Positions 46,627-57,404 of a stretch of 64,000 bases of DNA are shown one piece after another. The number at the start of each line of letters is the position of its first letter. Within the stretch, counting starts at the first letter, position 1. The position numbers and the translations under genes were made by a program. The notes below the pieces were generated by a model. That model did not search any database and had not been told where the DNA came from. It saw only the letters and a program-made list of their open reading frames with translations. This DNA comes from Osedax fenrisi. Taxonomy: Eukaryota; Annelida; Polychaeta; Sabellida; Siboglinidae. Where the stretch lies: positions 1,692,874 through 1,756,873 of the forward strand of contig OZ025239.1 of NCBI GenBank assembly GCA_964019155.1. Direction: 5' to 3'.

Positions 46627-47599
46627 TAGGGGAGCCCGTTTTTGAAAGTTTTTCTCTCTCAGTTACAGTAGGTCATAATAACATGTCATAATAAACATAT
46701 TTGGAAAGTTTCATCACAAAATATGTAACATTGGTAAAGCGAAGTGTACTTTAATGAAGAAATATTTCATTTATTTTACAATGTAAATTTCTATAAATAG
46801 AAATTTTTTCTTATGTATTTTATATATTTGTGCAAGTGCGCGTTGTCATAAAAATAAAATATTTGGCAAATACGTGTATAAATATATTATAATATTAATA
46901 AAGTAAAAAATTTAAAATTAATTTTTATTTTTTAATTAATGTAATTTATTCGACTATTTTTTGATAAATTATTTGAATTAAGGATCAAACTTAGTTGTGA
47001 GCCTATAATTGATATTTACGAGTATAATAAAAAAAAAATATTTAATTTTCTGACAACAAATTGTTTACGACTATTTTACCCCAAAATTAATTTTTTGTTA
47101 AAATGCTCAATAAAAGTCATTTTTTGAATAAAGATATGCTATTTTTATAACAATACTTATATTTTTATATTCATATAATGATGATAGACATATATAATAT
47201 ATAATTATATATATTTTTTTTATTATTCCATTGCTTATTTTTTTTTTCAATTTAGAAAAAATTTAAAAATTAAATTAAAATTTCTGTAGATCGATTTAAT
47301 TATTTAAAAAATAATATTTTCAAATATTTTTTAAGGATGTTGTTGTATACTACATATGCTAATATGCAATTTGTACTTGTAAACAAATTTTTCTTTCATA
47401 TATCTGTAATTTAATTTTTTTCATAAATTTTCAATGTAAATTCCTATCTATTTTTGAATATGGTTTCGCTTTCTGAATTGTTGTCAGATTTTAATTATTA
47501 TTTTGTATTATATCTGGAATAATTAAAAGGAGTTATTCCGAATGAGATGGTAATTTTATATGAAGGAAACTAAAAAAGTTACTAAAACGGGCTCTCCTA
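46627..47599. mobile_element. MITE family C, 973 bp with 8-bp TSD
   Basis: Starts TAGGGGAGCCCGTTTTTGAA and ends with ACTAAAACGGGCTCTCCTA, inverted copies with few mismatches. ATGTACAA flanks both sides exactly (46619-46626 and 47600-47607), an 8-bp target-site duplication. No ORF. A paralogous uninterrupted sequence lies near 20820. An 8-bp duplication is usual for hAT and a few other superfamilies; the TAGGGG end is shared with families A and B. Confidence 0.9.
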
Positions 47600-47696
47600 A
47601 TGTACAATGTCCTACATTACATTATACATACGCATTTATTTGTTATACTCTACTTGTTCAATTATATAATAGTATATGTATCCTATAGGTATATAC

Positions 47697-47760
47697 AGAG
47701 CTGGGCAGTATCGCCGATACAGTATCTATTAAAGAGTAGTAATAATGTTATGTATCGTCC
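47697..47760. mobile_element. possible hAT-like terminus
   Basis: CAGAGCTGGGCAGTATCGCC resembles hAT ends of the CAG-x-G-x-TGGGCA type, but no matching inverted end was found. A related GAGCTGGGCGGTATG lies near 60054. Confidence 0.3.
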
Positions 47761-47992
47761 AAAATGTATCCAGCCCGTATTGCAAACAATGTGTGTAATA
47801 TGAGCCGGATAAAACATCCACTAGATGACGAAACCAGTTTTAATTTTTATGACAAATGAATTGTTATATTGATATTGCTATTTTCACGCTATATGAATAC
47901 TTATCACACATACTTTAATTTATTTCAGTGATTTAAACTAATGTACACTTGTGTACTAAGGCAACCTACATATCTAATAGATACTATCTACG

Positions 47993-48030
<38 letters not shown>

Positions 48031-48361
48031 ATAAAATAAATAATAAATTACATAATTTAATTTAAATAAATAGAAGTAGTAGTAGTAGTAGTATAGTATA
48101 TAATAATAATAAATAAACAATACAATTGGGTATGTATATTTATTGAATAAACATTTACCTAAGTTTCACTTAATACTTAGCGCACAATATCGCCATTTCG
48201 TTAGGGTAACAGTATCGACATCAACGTAAGTTACACTAAACCATGCTGTACAAGTATTCTAAAGCTTCTTCTTCACCTATTCCGCAACTTAACACCTAGA
48301 ATGTCATGTTCAATGTTATCAAACTCGTATGTTGAATGTATTGCTACTATATAAATTATAC
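47761..48361. other. AT-rich stretch, nothing firm seen
   Basis: Contains a TA tract near 48002-48028, (GTA)n at 48073-48094, and ordinary AT-rich DNA. Confidence 0.55.
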
Positions 48362-49205
48362 ATATGTCAGTGATGTGGTTTGGTCTATAGGAACTTTGAT
48401 AATGGTGGGTGAGATTAATTTCAAGAAAATGCATTTGTTATTTAAAAAACTTTTTCATAATTTAGAGATAGTAGATAGTTAGAAATTGGACGGTATTTGC
48501 TCAGAGAGTTGTTATAAAGATTATTTGTATTTAATATAGGTGATACTAGTGTATGTTTAAGATATATTGGACAATTCTTTAATTTACAAAATTTCTAAAT
48601 ATCATAGCATAGTAAGATAAATGCAAAGTGTTATTAGAATTGTGTTCATATATGGAATGGGGTCAAGGGGTGAGAATGATTTATATAAAATAAGTAATTA
48701 AATATAGTCAGTAGATGGTGGAGTAAACGAATGTAGGAGTATCAACGTATGTATGTATGTATCAACGAGTGAAGTTTATATAACGAGTAGGTGGTGGTGT
48801 GTTAGTTAAAGTTGGTTAGGAAGTACTAATAATATTGATACTATTCTGATAGCATAGATGAACAAAAAGAAATAATACCAGGAAAAAAGTTATCTTTATG
48901 TGTTTACATAAGACTGTCACTAACATTACAATGTAGCTTAGTTATATTACACAGTATACTATTGTATTGTGGTAATAGGATATTTTGTATATTTTAATAT
49001 ATTCTTTGAAGATAGTTGATACTTCAATTACTGACGTTTTATTATTTTCTATAGGGTTTTTGGTAAAACATCTTTCTGCTTAATGAACGTATTTGTGGCT
49101 ATTATGTTTTAGAATTAAACCAATGCATTGTTATTTTTAGTTTCAATAATATTTGTAATTGTATGTGGTTAATGTGAACAGATGAGAGAGGCAGTAGCAC
49201 ATCTC
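48362..49205 (-). mobile_element. LINE reverse-transcriptase fragment, second copy
   Basis: Paralogue of 16525-16960 plus 18271-18660, continuous here. The reverse strand reads FTPPSTDYI, SFSPLDPIP, then HTLVSPILNTNNLYN, KYRPISN near 48482-48496, and YQSSYRPNHI near 48370: the succession of conserved blocks at the N-terminal end of CR1/L2-like reverse transcriptases. Several frameshifts and stops. No catalytic FxDD box, so truncated. It gives the empty site for MITE B copy 1 near 48845. Confidence 0.85.
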
Positions 49206-49507
49206 TATATCTAGATAATCATAATTCATAAGATGTATGGAAAACATAAATTACAAAAGTTATTGTATTACTTCTTTTAATATATTAAATATGTATATGT
49301 CTATAGATATTCAGTAATATATATATATATATATATATATACATATTTACAATTTAAATTATTGTTTCACTTATTTAAATTGTAAATATATATTATCTGA
49401 TTTTAAATATGATTAAATATGATTAAATATAAAACATAAATAAACAAGTGTATAGACTTCAGTTTAAATGGTCTTAATTAAAATGGTCAAGGAAAGTCTA
49501 TAAATCA
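49206..49507. other. AT-rich stretch, nothing seen
   Basis: Includes a TA tract at 49318-49341 and a short inverted TTTACAATTTAAATTATT / ATTTAAATTGTAAA pair. Confidence 0.6.
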
Positions 49508-49640
49508 GACATCATGTGATAATCAAAGATTCCAATGCGTCTAATATAATTAATAATCGCAATTATAATAGGAGCTATTTAATTATTTTTTTCTTTACCA
49601 CACTATATTTATATCTATAAATACATTTATTATGACACTA
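49508..49640. repeat. repeat shared with 51395-51530
   Basis: CAGACATCATGTGATAATCA and ATAATCGCAATTATAATAGG followed by AGCTATTTAATTATTTT recur at 51395-51475 with few changes, then similarity continues through ATATCTATAAATACATTTA. Confidence 0.85.
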
Positions 49641-49657
49641 TTATACTATTAGATACT

Positions 49658-49752
49658 ATTAATATGAATAGGTTGCTATATATATAACATTAATTTATGT
49701 ATAATATATATTATACATAAATTAATGTTATATATATATAAAAACCTATTCA

Positions 49753-49759
<7 letters not shown>
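49658..49759. repeat. 102-bp near-palindrome
   Basis: ATTAATATGAATAGGTT and TATAACATTAATTTATGTAT are mirrored around ATATA|TATAT; a TA tract follows at 49760-49799. Confidence 0.95.
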
Positions 49760-49801
<42 letters not shown>

Positions 49802-50164
49802 CTTCAATATATCAATAACACCATATATAACACTATATATAACACTTATATATATATATATATAAGTTATAACTGTATATTCAGATACATATTTAGTGTA
49901 TATAATTTAACTAGGATACCTATATGTATTCCTATATGAATATAAAGCCTATGTAGCTCAAAAGTTTTAACTAGGATTTCAATGATGATATCACCGATGA
50001 TATTACATAAATTTGGTGTATCTCCGATGAGATAATAATCTAAATCCTAGGTAATTATCGGTATGAAATATTTCTATATAGGCTTATATTCATAATAAGT
50101 TTAAATTTCAATTTAATATTAGCGAAATGAATATAATGATGATACATTGTGGCTAGTAATATAT

Positions 50165-50275
50165 ATTAGGCTATTAATAGATAATAGGCTATTAATAGAT
50201 AGTAGGCTATTAATAGATAATAGGATATTAATAGATAATTGGCTATTAATAGATATTAGGCTATTAATAGATAAT
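50165..50275. repeat. 18-bp minisatellite TAGGCTATTAATAGATAA
   Basis: About six copies with single-base variants (TAGTAGG, TAGGATA, TTGGCT). It makes a spurious minus ORF with repeated SINSLL. Confidence 0.95.
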
Positions 50276-50615
50276 ATAGGTTGATAACTATAGCTTATAT
50301 ACGTATACGCATTTATAATAATACACACGAATTGATATATTATAATATACATGGATACACGGGTAATATTGATCATTACACACACACACACTATATCAAG
50401 TTAGCGTATACGCAGTTTAATGACCTTTAACCTCTATAATATACTCACTTTTAAAGGTCATAACCTCCCACTGTTAACCTCTCTCTCTCTCTCTCTGAGA
50501 ATTCTCTGAAATAGCTAACCATCACAGTGGAGGTATATAGTATATACTATATACCAATATCTATATATTCAATGGTAGGATGTAACCACTTCTCAATATC
50601 TTACCATAATACAGG

Positions 50616-51090
50616 CATCTGGAGAAGCCGCTAGGTAGCGCTAGTGTATGTGGTATCACGTGGTCTAAAGCGGATGTTTGTGGTTGTAAGTCTTAAAAGT
50701 CTTTAAGTCTTGGAATACGCCAAACATGTTGTCGGAAAGGAGTTCCTCTCACAAAACTTTAAGATGTAGTTGTAACCAATTGTAGCTTACCAAGTGAAGT
50801 TAACATATATAATATATATTATATACTATGTTATTTATATATATATATATAAATATATATTAGTTGTATTACATGTATGTCTCTTATTAATTTGTATTTC
50901 AATGTAATAAACATGTTAATATCAACATGTTTATATATAATGAAATATAAATAGAGTGAATAAATATAGCTTCACATGATCATTTCTTATTTAGTAGATT
51001 AGACCTAGTATAATTATTTTACATATGTATGATTATCTTCAATCAATATGGTCCGAAAAGTAGTCATCAAAAAATTAAATAATTAATTAA
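50616..51090. repeat. local duplication, copy 1 (partner 53175-53645)
   Basis: Starts CATCTGGAGAAGCCGCTAGG in both and ends around AATTAATTAAAGTAGGTT. It covers the exon-like piece described at 53194, here with frameshift and stops (VLEYAKHVVGKE, then stop), and a downstream ATGGTCCGAAAAGTAGTCAT / ATGGTCGGAAAAGTTATCAT element; a third partial copy of that element lies at 53690-53745. Confidence 0.85.
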
Positions 51091-51160
51091 AGTAGGTTAT
51101 TATGGACTATAATGACTAGCGACGACTAGCGGCAGAGAGGAGACGATAATGCACACCTAA

Positions 51161-51390
51161 CAGCTGATTAAGAAGACAGCACTACAGTTGGCGGTCAAGG
51201 AGAAGATAAACCTAGGCAAGGAGACGGGCATAGTGTACGGTAAGATGGCGGTTATATTCAATGTTCAGGTGAAGATTAACGAGCTCAAATCTGTAGCCTA
51301 TACAGCCTATGTTAATAATGTTATCCCCGCGGAGAATATCGAAACCGAGGCTATGATCATTAGAGAAAGTGGTAGGAATAGCGGACTGTC
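51161..51390 (+). pseudogene. exon-like ORF, unknown product
   Basis: Plus frame after TAA 51158: QLIKKTALQLAVKEKINLGK, ETGIVYGKMAVIFNVQVKI, NELKSVAYTAYVNNVIP, AENIETEAMIIRE. GC-rich third positions and mixed composition argue for true coding. At about 51391 it runs into the repeat shared with 49508. Upstream of the TAA the same frame reads EETIMHT, so the stop may be a mutation. The part KMAVIFNVQVKINELKSVAY resembles RMFVVASVHVTFDIYAEVLE at 53230 in length and strand-like alternation. Family unknown. Confidence 0.5.
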
Positions 51391-51600
51391 AATCAGACAT
51401 CACGTGATAATCAAATATTACAATTCGTCTAATATAATTCATAATCGCAATTATAATAGGAGCTATTTAATTATTTTATTCTGACCCCATATGTGCACAC
51501 ACTACACATATATCTATAAATACATTTAGATGATATTATTAAACTATTTTATACTATTATTATGAATATGTTTCTATTTAATGTATACTATATATTATTA

Positions 51601-51702
51601 TGCTTTGAATAGTATAACCTGCGGGTATTAGCTCCAATGGTATATATATATATATATATACCATTAGAGTTGATACCTGCAAGTGATACTATTCAAAGCG
51701 AA
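51601..51702. repeat. inverted repeat capping a TA tract
   Basis: GCTTTGAATAGTATAACCTG and onward to AATGGTATATA is mirrored, with several mismatches, by TATACCATTAGAGTTGATAC ending ATTCAAAGC. Confidence 0.9.
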
Positions 51703-51995
51703 CACATTGAAACACTGACACTATATCAAATACAACAAGTGCTATCCAAGTTATCATTACATCTACCGAAACTACTGAAGCGTAACGACATCAAACCTAA
51801 GTATACATAGAAATACATCGATAACTACATCTATTGAATTAGGCACTAGCGAACTTATAATTAAACATACATGGATTTAATAATAACTTGTAATTTAAAT
51901 ATGACAGATATATCTGTATATATACATTATATATATACATATATATATAGGTATATATGTATACATATATTATCCTATAGGATATATATACATAT

Positions 51996-52054
51996 AATCT
52001 ATATCATTATTGTTATTAATGTATACATTAATAACAATAGTGATATAGATTATC
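51996..52054. repeat. near-perfect palindrome
   Basis: ATAATCTATATCATTATTGT meets its inverse around ATGTATACAT; one mismatch in the arms. Confidence 0.95.
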
Positions 52055-52161
52055 TATATATATAAATAATATAACATACTTAGTATAATACTATATTATA
52101 TATAATAAATAAATATAAATATTATTAGGGTACTTATAAATAAGTATATATATATATATAT

Positions 52162-52263
52162 GTCGCGTGTCCCCTAGATAAGTTCGAACTGCTGTGCAAG
52201 GGGGCGCCACTTTCTCAGACCTACATAGCTATCATATATATGTATACGTATATAAACCTCTAG
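52162..52263 (+). pseudogene. exon-like fragment
   Basis: After a TA tract the plus frame reads VACPLDKFELLCKGAPLSQT, YIAI, then AT-rich, and stops at TAG 52261. It is directly upstream of the next fragment. Unknown family. Confidence 0.35.
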
Positions 52264-52264
52264 A

Positions 52265-52432
52265 GGGTTAATTAATAAGTACAACGATTTGCTAAAGAGA
52301 AGAGAGGGTGCAACATGTCCTGTTCGCAACTCTACAAATCACGATAGGGTAACACAATATAGAAGAAGAATGTCTAACGTTACGTTGAATTACGTGTAGA
52401 TCAAAAGTATCGCGATGTCGCGAAAAGGTAAA
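52265..52432 (+). pseudogene. exon-like fragment, copy of the end of the 54-kb ORF
   Basis: Plus frame GLINKYNDLLKRREGATCPV, RNSTNHDRVTQYRRRMSN, VTLNYV, stop TAG 52397. One frame over, the sequence continues RVDQKYRDVAKR up to a donor-like AAAAG|GTAAAC, so a one-base shift probably broke it. The first 17 residues recur at 54659-54712, where a (TA)n tract replaces the rest. Strongly basic. Not recognised. Confidence 0.5.
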
Positions 52433-52692
52433 CAACCTGTCCAACATCGCAAAGGTTAAAGTTCAAGTTTGCTACGTCCTATCAACTAAAATATACGAAT
52501 ATGAAAAATTAATATTTATATTCAATAAATATGAAATTAACAAAATGTATTGTCATTAATTATTTAAATATATTATTATATATCTTTAAATATTATATAT
52601 TTATATAAATATACTTAATTATAAGTATTCATATAAATATATTCGTATTATAGGTGATATATAATATATCCTATATTAAAATGTTATTTATT

Positions 52693-52893
52693 AGATATTT
52701 TCGATAAAAACGTCCGTCCTATATCGTCGATCCTTAACTCAGTGAGATAATATTGCAGTCGGATAGTGATGGTGATCAATACTACACTGTATCGCAAGCG
52801 GATAATAAGACCGTCACGCATGACTGGTTTAGTTAAAGTGACAGTTACGCTGACACCTCAGAAACACGTTACAGCTCGTGAAACTCTGTATAG
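52693..52893 (+). pseudogene. exon-like fragment, acidic Ser-rich
   Basis: IFDKNVRPISSILNSV in one frame shifts to SEIILQSDSDGDQYYTVSQA, DNKTVTHDWFS, stop TAA, SDSYADTSETRYSS in the next. A donor-like ATAG|GTAACA follows. The Ser/Asp-rich sequence is unlike noise here. It may belong with the fragments at 52162-52432. Confidence 0.4.
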
Positions 52894-52992
52894 GTAACAC
52901 TATAAGTAATAATATATGTATAATATAATAAATTAGTATATTATTATACGTCAATAATAAGTTAGTCGGGTATTGACAGTTGATGAGTCAAT

Positions 52993-52995
<3 letters not shown>

Positions 52996-53059
<64 letters not shown>

Positions 53060-53098
53060 ACATTATAATGTATTAAAGATGAAGTTTTGTATATATTG

Positions 53099-53138
<40 letters not shown>
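52996..53138. repeat. two long (TA)n tracts
   Basis: 52996-53053 and 53104-53138, separated by TTATAATACATTATAATG and AT-rich sequence. Confidence 0.95.
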
Positions 53139-53140
<2 letters not shown>

Positions 53141-53193
53141 CCTAGATGCGAGGCTTGACCGAGGTAAACTAGTTCATCTGGAGAAGCCGCTAG

Positions 53194-53349
53194 GTAGCGC
53201 TAGTGTACGTGGTATCACGTGGTCTGAAGCGGATGTTTGTGGTTGCAAGTGTACACGTGACTTTCGATATTTACGCCGAAGTCTTGGAATACGCGAAATA
53301 TGTGGTCGGAAAGGAGTTACCCGCACACAACGTTAAGATGTCGTGGTAA
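53194..53349 (+). pseudogene. exon-like ORF, 51 codons, unknown product
   Basis: After CCGCTAG the plus frame reads VALVYVVSRGLKRMFVVASV, HVTFDIYAEVLEYAKYVV, GKELPAHNVKMSW and stops at TAA 53347. The paralogous copy at 50635-50790 keeps VALVYVVSRGLKRMFVV and VLEYAKHVVGKE but has a deletion and stops. Substitutions between the copies and the open frame suggest this one decayed less. Alternating hydrophobic residues suggest a beta sheet. No family recognised. Confidence 0.45.
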
Positions 53350-53754
53350 CCAATTGTAGCTCACCAATTGAAGTAAATATATATATACTATAGTAGTTAA
53401 CATATATGTTATATATAAGAATTTATCAGGTGATGCTATATTCATTCACTCTATTTATATTGCATTATATATATATATATAATGAAAAATAAATAAAGTG
53501 AATACATATAGAATCACGTGATAAAGTCTTATTTAGTAGCTTAGACATAGTGTATCATTATTTAAGATAACTGTGATTATCTACTACAAAAATGGTCGGA
53601 AAAGTTATCATCAAAGAAATTAAATAATTAATTAAAGTAGGTTCATTTTTGATTGTAAATATATATATGCAAGATATGTCTGATTATCTTCAATAAATAT
53701 AGTCGGAAAAGTAATTATAAAAGAAATTAAATAATTAATTAAAATATACTTTTC

Positions 53755-53822
53755 TTGTATATATATATATGTACAATCAAACATTAACCTATAAGTTAAT
53801 TTTTGATTGTACATATATGTAC
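53755..53822. repeat. imperfect hairpin
   Basis: ATATATGTACAATCAAACAT and its inverse ATTGTACATATAT enclose AACCTATAAGTTAAT. A (TA)n tract lies at 53846-53872. Confidence 0.8.
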
Positions 53823-53836
53823 ATATATACATGTAT

Positions 53837-53874
<38 letters not shown>

Positions 53875-54133
53875 AATACAATACAACTAGCGGATACAAA
53901 TGGACCTATATATATAACAAATATATATATTGTTATAGTTATTTATGTATACACCTAATACTTAAAATACAATGAATTTAAAATATATATAAAACTTTTA
54001 TTAATATTTAAATAAATATTAATTTCATTATTAAAGAGTTAACACTAAGAAAAATAATAATAAATGTTACCATCAAAATATATTCACATACTTATTTAAT
54101 AAAAACATTTATCAGTTCGTAAAAAGTACAAAA

Positions 54134-54710
54134 ATGGATTCAAATATATACAAAGAGATTAAATATGAAGCGATCACAGAAACGTAAGGAATATCTGGAA
54201 GTATAGAACAAAATATTGAAACACGGAATGCTTCAACCTTAATCTAATACCATTGAATTATTGACCGACATGCCAGGATGCCCGACAAATACATCATCTT
54301 ACTCTAGCATACGCGTTAGTAATGTGATGGATGATGAGTGACAGGTGAACAATAACAAGGAGAATGACTCACAGGTAAACAATGCAGAGTGTTCATCACA
54401 AGACACGTATACGACGCATTCCAGTACAGACCGCAGGATAAGATAACTGGAGTATTACGCGATAAATATAATCGAAAGATAACCTACCTCTCTACAATAA
54501 TTGAAATATGTCAGTGCAATATCATAAAGATGAAGAATGGCTACCGAGTCGTTTGGAGAACAGGAAGAGATGTAGAGAACAATTGAAATCGATCACTTTC
54601 CAAACAATGAGACTACCCGAATGGCTCGAACCGAATATATCAGTACACAGACCGAACAAAGGGTTAATTAATAAGTATAACGATTTGCTAAAGAGAAGAG
54701 CGGGTGCAAC

Positions 54711-54720
<10 letters not shown>
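54134..54720 (+). pseudogene. multi-stop coding remnant, unknown protein
   Basis: From ATG 54134 (MDSNIYKEIKYEAITET, then stops) coding-like sequence continues through shifts: IELLTDMPGCPTNTSSYSS, stop, QVNNNKENDSQVNNAECSS, then from about 54508 HKDEEWLPSRLENRKRCREQ, LKSITFQTMRLPEWLEPN, GLINKYNDLLKRRAGAT, and a (TA)n tract. It looks like one protein with an acidic Ser/Asn-rich front and a basic helical end, broken by two frameshifts and several stops. The basic end is duplicated at 52265. No family recognised. Confidence 0.5.
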
Positions 54721-54760
<40 letters not shown>

Positions 54761-54785
54761 AATATATATTATATATATATATATG
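54715..54785. repeat. (TA)n tract
   Basis: TA dinucleotides broken by ATAATAAATA, ending in (GT)n that belongs to the next inverted repeat. Confidence 0.9.
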
Positions 54786-55032
54786 TGTGTGTGTGTGAGT
54801 ATTTATAATTCCTCTGCGAAATCATGTATCGTCATATTATCTCATGTGGTCATGGTCATCTCATTTGTCTAATAGGCTTATTAAGTGTCGATATATTATA
54901 TAAGTAAGAAAGTAATTTTATAGACCACCTTCTATAAATAATAGTCTATATTTATATAATTGAAAGAAATTCATCCATTTAAATTTAATCAAATATGACG
55001 AGACATGATTTCGCGGAGGAATTATAAATACT

Positions 55033-55047
<15 letters not shown>
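54785..55047. repeat. inverted repeat, about 50-bp arms
   Basis: GTGTGTGTGTGAGTATTTAT, AATTCCTCTGCGAAATCATG are mirrored by CATGATTTCGCGGAGGAATT, ATAAATACTCACACACACAC around a 155-base loop. Few mismatches. Confidence 0.9.
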
Positions 55048-55063
<16 letters not shown>

Positions 55064-55344
55064 CACATTATTAAATATTAACATTAAGATTACTGTTACC
55101 TTTATACATTACAATGGGGTAAATGTGATATAGATGTTGAGATCATCAAGATTGGGGTTATTAAGATTAAACAGGTAAGTAACAATATATGTATAATTAT
55201 CATCAACATATGTTTATTGTTATACTCGAGTCTAGATCATAGATATCTATGTAATGCTATATAACATTATATTTGTATATTACATACTTTATATTTTAAT
55301 GAGATTAATTTATTTGTATATGAATTAATACAATATAATATATG
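55048..55344. other. AT-rich stretch; copy of 6868-6985
   Basis: TTTATTGTTATACTCGAGTC and ATCTATGTAATGCTATATA to TGAATTA(C/A)TACAATATAA repeat sequence of 6868-6995. No gene seen. Confidence 0.7.
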
Positions 55345-55929
55345 TAGGGGAGGGAAGGGAGTAGTGGCCGATAATTAATATTCCTCAGAAGATTTCTAAT
55401 ATAAATACTGAACTGTAGGCTCTTATTTTTTATGAATTAACTAGAAATCATATAGTTCTAGAATATTGTGATTTCACTTTTATATATAGTGTTTAACCTA
55501 ATAATATAAACGTTTGATTAGTCATTAAAAAAGCACTCAAATAAGGCAAGGCCATAATAGTGGCCGCTAGTACCAGAAAATGCGATAGGTGTCTCGTAAT
55601 ATATTCGATGTATATTTGTATAATTATGTAATATTAAATAATTATATTTATGATACGCACCTTATTTGATTCAATTATTTAATTATATATACACATACTC
55701 TTACACATAAATAAGCATTCATATATATAATCATGATTATATAATAAATTAGAGTAATTAATTAATCATTTAAAAAAAATTACTATATATATATTTAATA
55801 TAATATATTATAGATATTTTGATTATCTAAATATTGTATATATAACTTTTTATCCTATCAAGCACCATTTAAGCGTTACTTAAAACTGCCACTACTCCCG
55901 CATCGGCCACTACCCCCTTCCCTCCCCTA
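55345..55929. mobile_element. MITE family A, copy 3 (best preserved)
   Basis: TAGGGGAGGGAAGGGAGTAG at the left against CTACCCCCTTCCCTCCCCTA at the right; followed inside by TGGCCGATAAT and mirrored ATCGGCCA. Terminal inverted repeat of about 28 bp with one mismatch. TA flanks; no ORF. Confidence 0.95.
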
Positions 55930-55956
55930 CTTAGTGAAACCATATAGGTATATACA

Positions 55957-56830
55957 TAGTGGAAAGTAGCCTAATACGGACACTTTAAAAATAAATGGTC
56001 TTAACATTTTATGACTTATTATTTTTATTCAAAAATGACAATATATTATTATTATATGATTATAGATATTATTGTGATTTTAAAATTTTATTTAATCTTT
56101 TAATTACATAGATAACGAGGGTATCCGTATTCGGTACCCATGTCCGATTATGGATACCCTATGTAATAATACGGATACCCTATATACACTATATAAATTA
56201 TATATTACCGATGAATCAATCAGACAAATTACAATTACATTATTTATAATTAATTTTATGAATAATGTATTCTAATTAAATTAGTTAATAATTTATTTAT
56301 TTGTATTATTTTTTAATTAATAATAAACTTTACGGATATAAATAATAAAAATTTCAGATTTAGTTTTATTAGTGGTATTAATATTATAACGCACGCGATT
56401 TTTATAAAAATCGAAATAGTTCGTACGCTGCGCGCTGATTGATTATAGAGTTTCCGTATTAATACATCTACAGTGTCCGTATTAGGACGTATATGACTTC
56501 TAGATATATGATTATAACTTAATTAATATTTGATAACAAATATGGAAATTATATATATAATTTTAGAATGCTTTATTTTTTAATAATATTGTGTTATATT
56601 TTATCGATGCATTTGTATATTCTTGAGAAGGTTTTAAGTAGAAATTGTTTTCATAAATTTAAAAATGTAATAAAAAATCAGTTTATTATATCAGCAACAT
56701 TTTGAATAATTAAAAAATACTTTTTTAGACTATTTATATAATTATGAATATTTGATTCATTACACATTTTTTTGTAGGATTTATGGTTTCTGAGATACCG
56801 AGAGTGTCCGTATTCGGTTACTTTCCCCTA
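55957..56830. mobile_element. MITE family B, copy 2 (inverted)
   Basis: Begins TAGTGGAAAGTAGCCTAATA, ends TATTCGGTTACTTTCCCCTA. It is inverted relative to copies 1 and 3. It lacks the nested insert of copy 1. It lies 27 bases from the family-A copy. Confidence 0.9.
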
Positions 56831-57404
56831 CCTATATATTTATATGTTACCCTTAAATACAATATAAATATAGAATACAAATGTCCCCTTCAAGAAATCT
56901 TAGTAGACTTGTCATGTTATAAATAACTGTAAGGGGACCAGGAAAATACAATAAAAATAGTGACATTTGTTTCTATTATTTTGATTCATCTTTTATTAAG
57001 TTCTTGATAAACACAAGAGAAAAACAAGAATTGCCTGGAGTCGGACCCGGGACTTCTCGCTTACTCGCTTGTGACTGTCCCACTGAGCCATATACCACAT
57101 ACTTATATACATATAATGATAACATGTGTTAGGAAGTAAGTAGTAATGTATACAGGTATGATATAAGGTAGACAATATAGCGTATGAATACATTACAAGT
57201 GATTATTCTGTGTACACGATGAATACGCATGCTATGTGATGTGGCGAGGGGTATCGTATGTATAATATTATTGATGGGGGTATATAAAGGAGGGAGTTGC
57301 GAACGTTTGGGATAAAGTAGAGACATATGTCCTTAGTGAAACATTGTTCACGTGGGGAAGTTACTATTGTTTAGATATAAGTGGACCAAGTTTTATATTT
57401 TATA
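56831..57404. other. AT-rich stretch with a tRNA-like patch
   Basis: Apart from the tRNA-like sequence at 57029-57098 I see only two overlapping minus ORFs of no family. Confidence 0.5.
57029..57098 (-). pseudogene. tRNA-like sequence (SINE head or tRNA pseudogene)
   Basis: The reverse strand has an A-box-like TGGCTCAGTGGGACAG and a B-box-like GGGTCCGACTCC at tRNA-like spacing, with CCGGG/CCAGG as a T-stem (one mismatch). The acceptor stem does not pair and the anticodon arm is not clean, so I do not call a functional tRNA. Confidence 0.5.

Noticed and set aside
47697..47760. Complete hAT element from CAGAGCTGGGCAGTATC
   Set aside because: No matching inverted end within the next 1.5 kb; kept only as a low-confidence terminus.
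50165..50275. CRISPR array
   Set aside because: Repeats are adjacent without spacers, and this is animal DNA.
50119..50391. 90-codon minus ORF with SINSLL repeats
   Set aside because: It is an 18-bp minisatellite, a multiple of three, which stays open without coding.
57029..57098. Functional tRNA gene on the minus strand
   Set aside because: A- and B-box-like motifs are present, but the acceptor stem does not pair and the anticodon arm is irregular.
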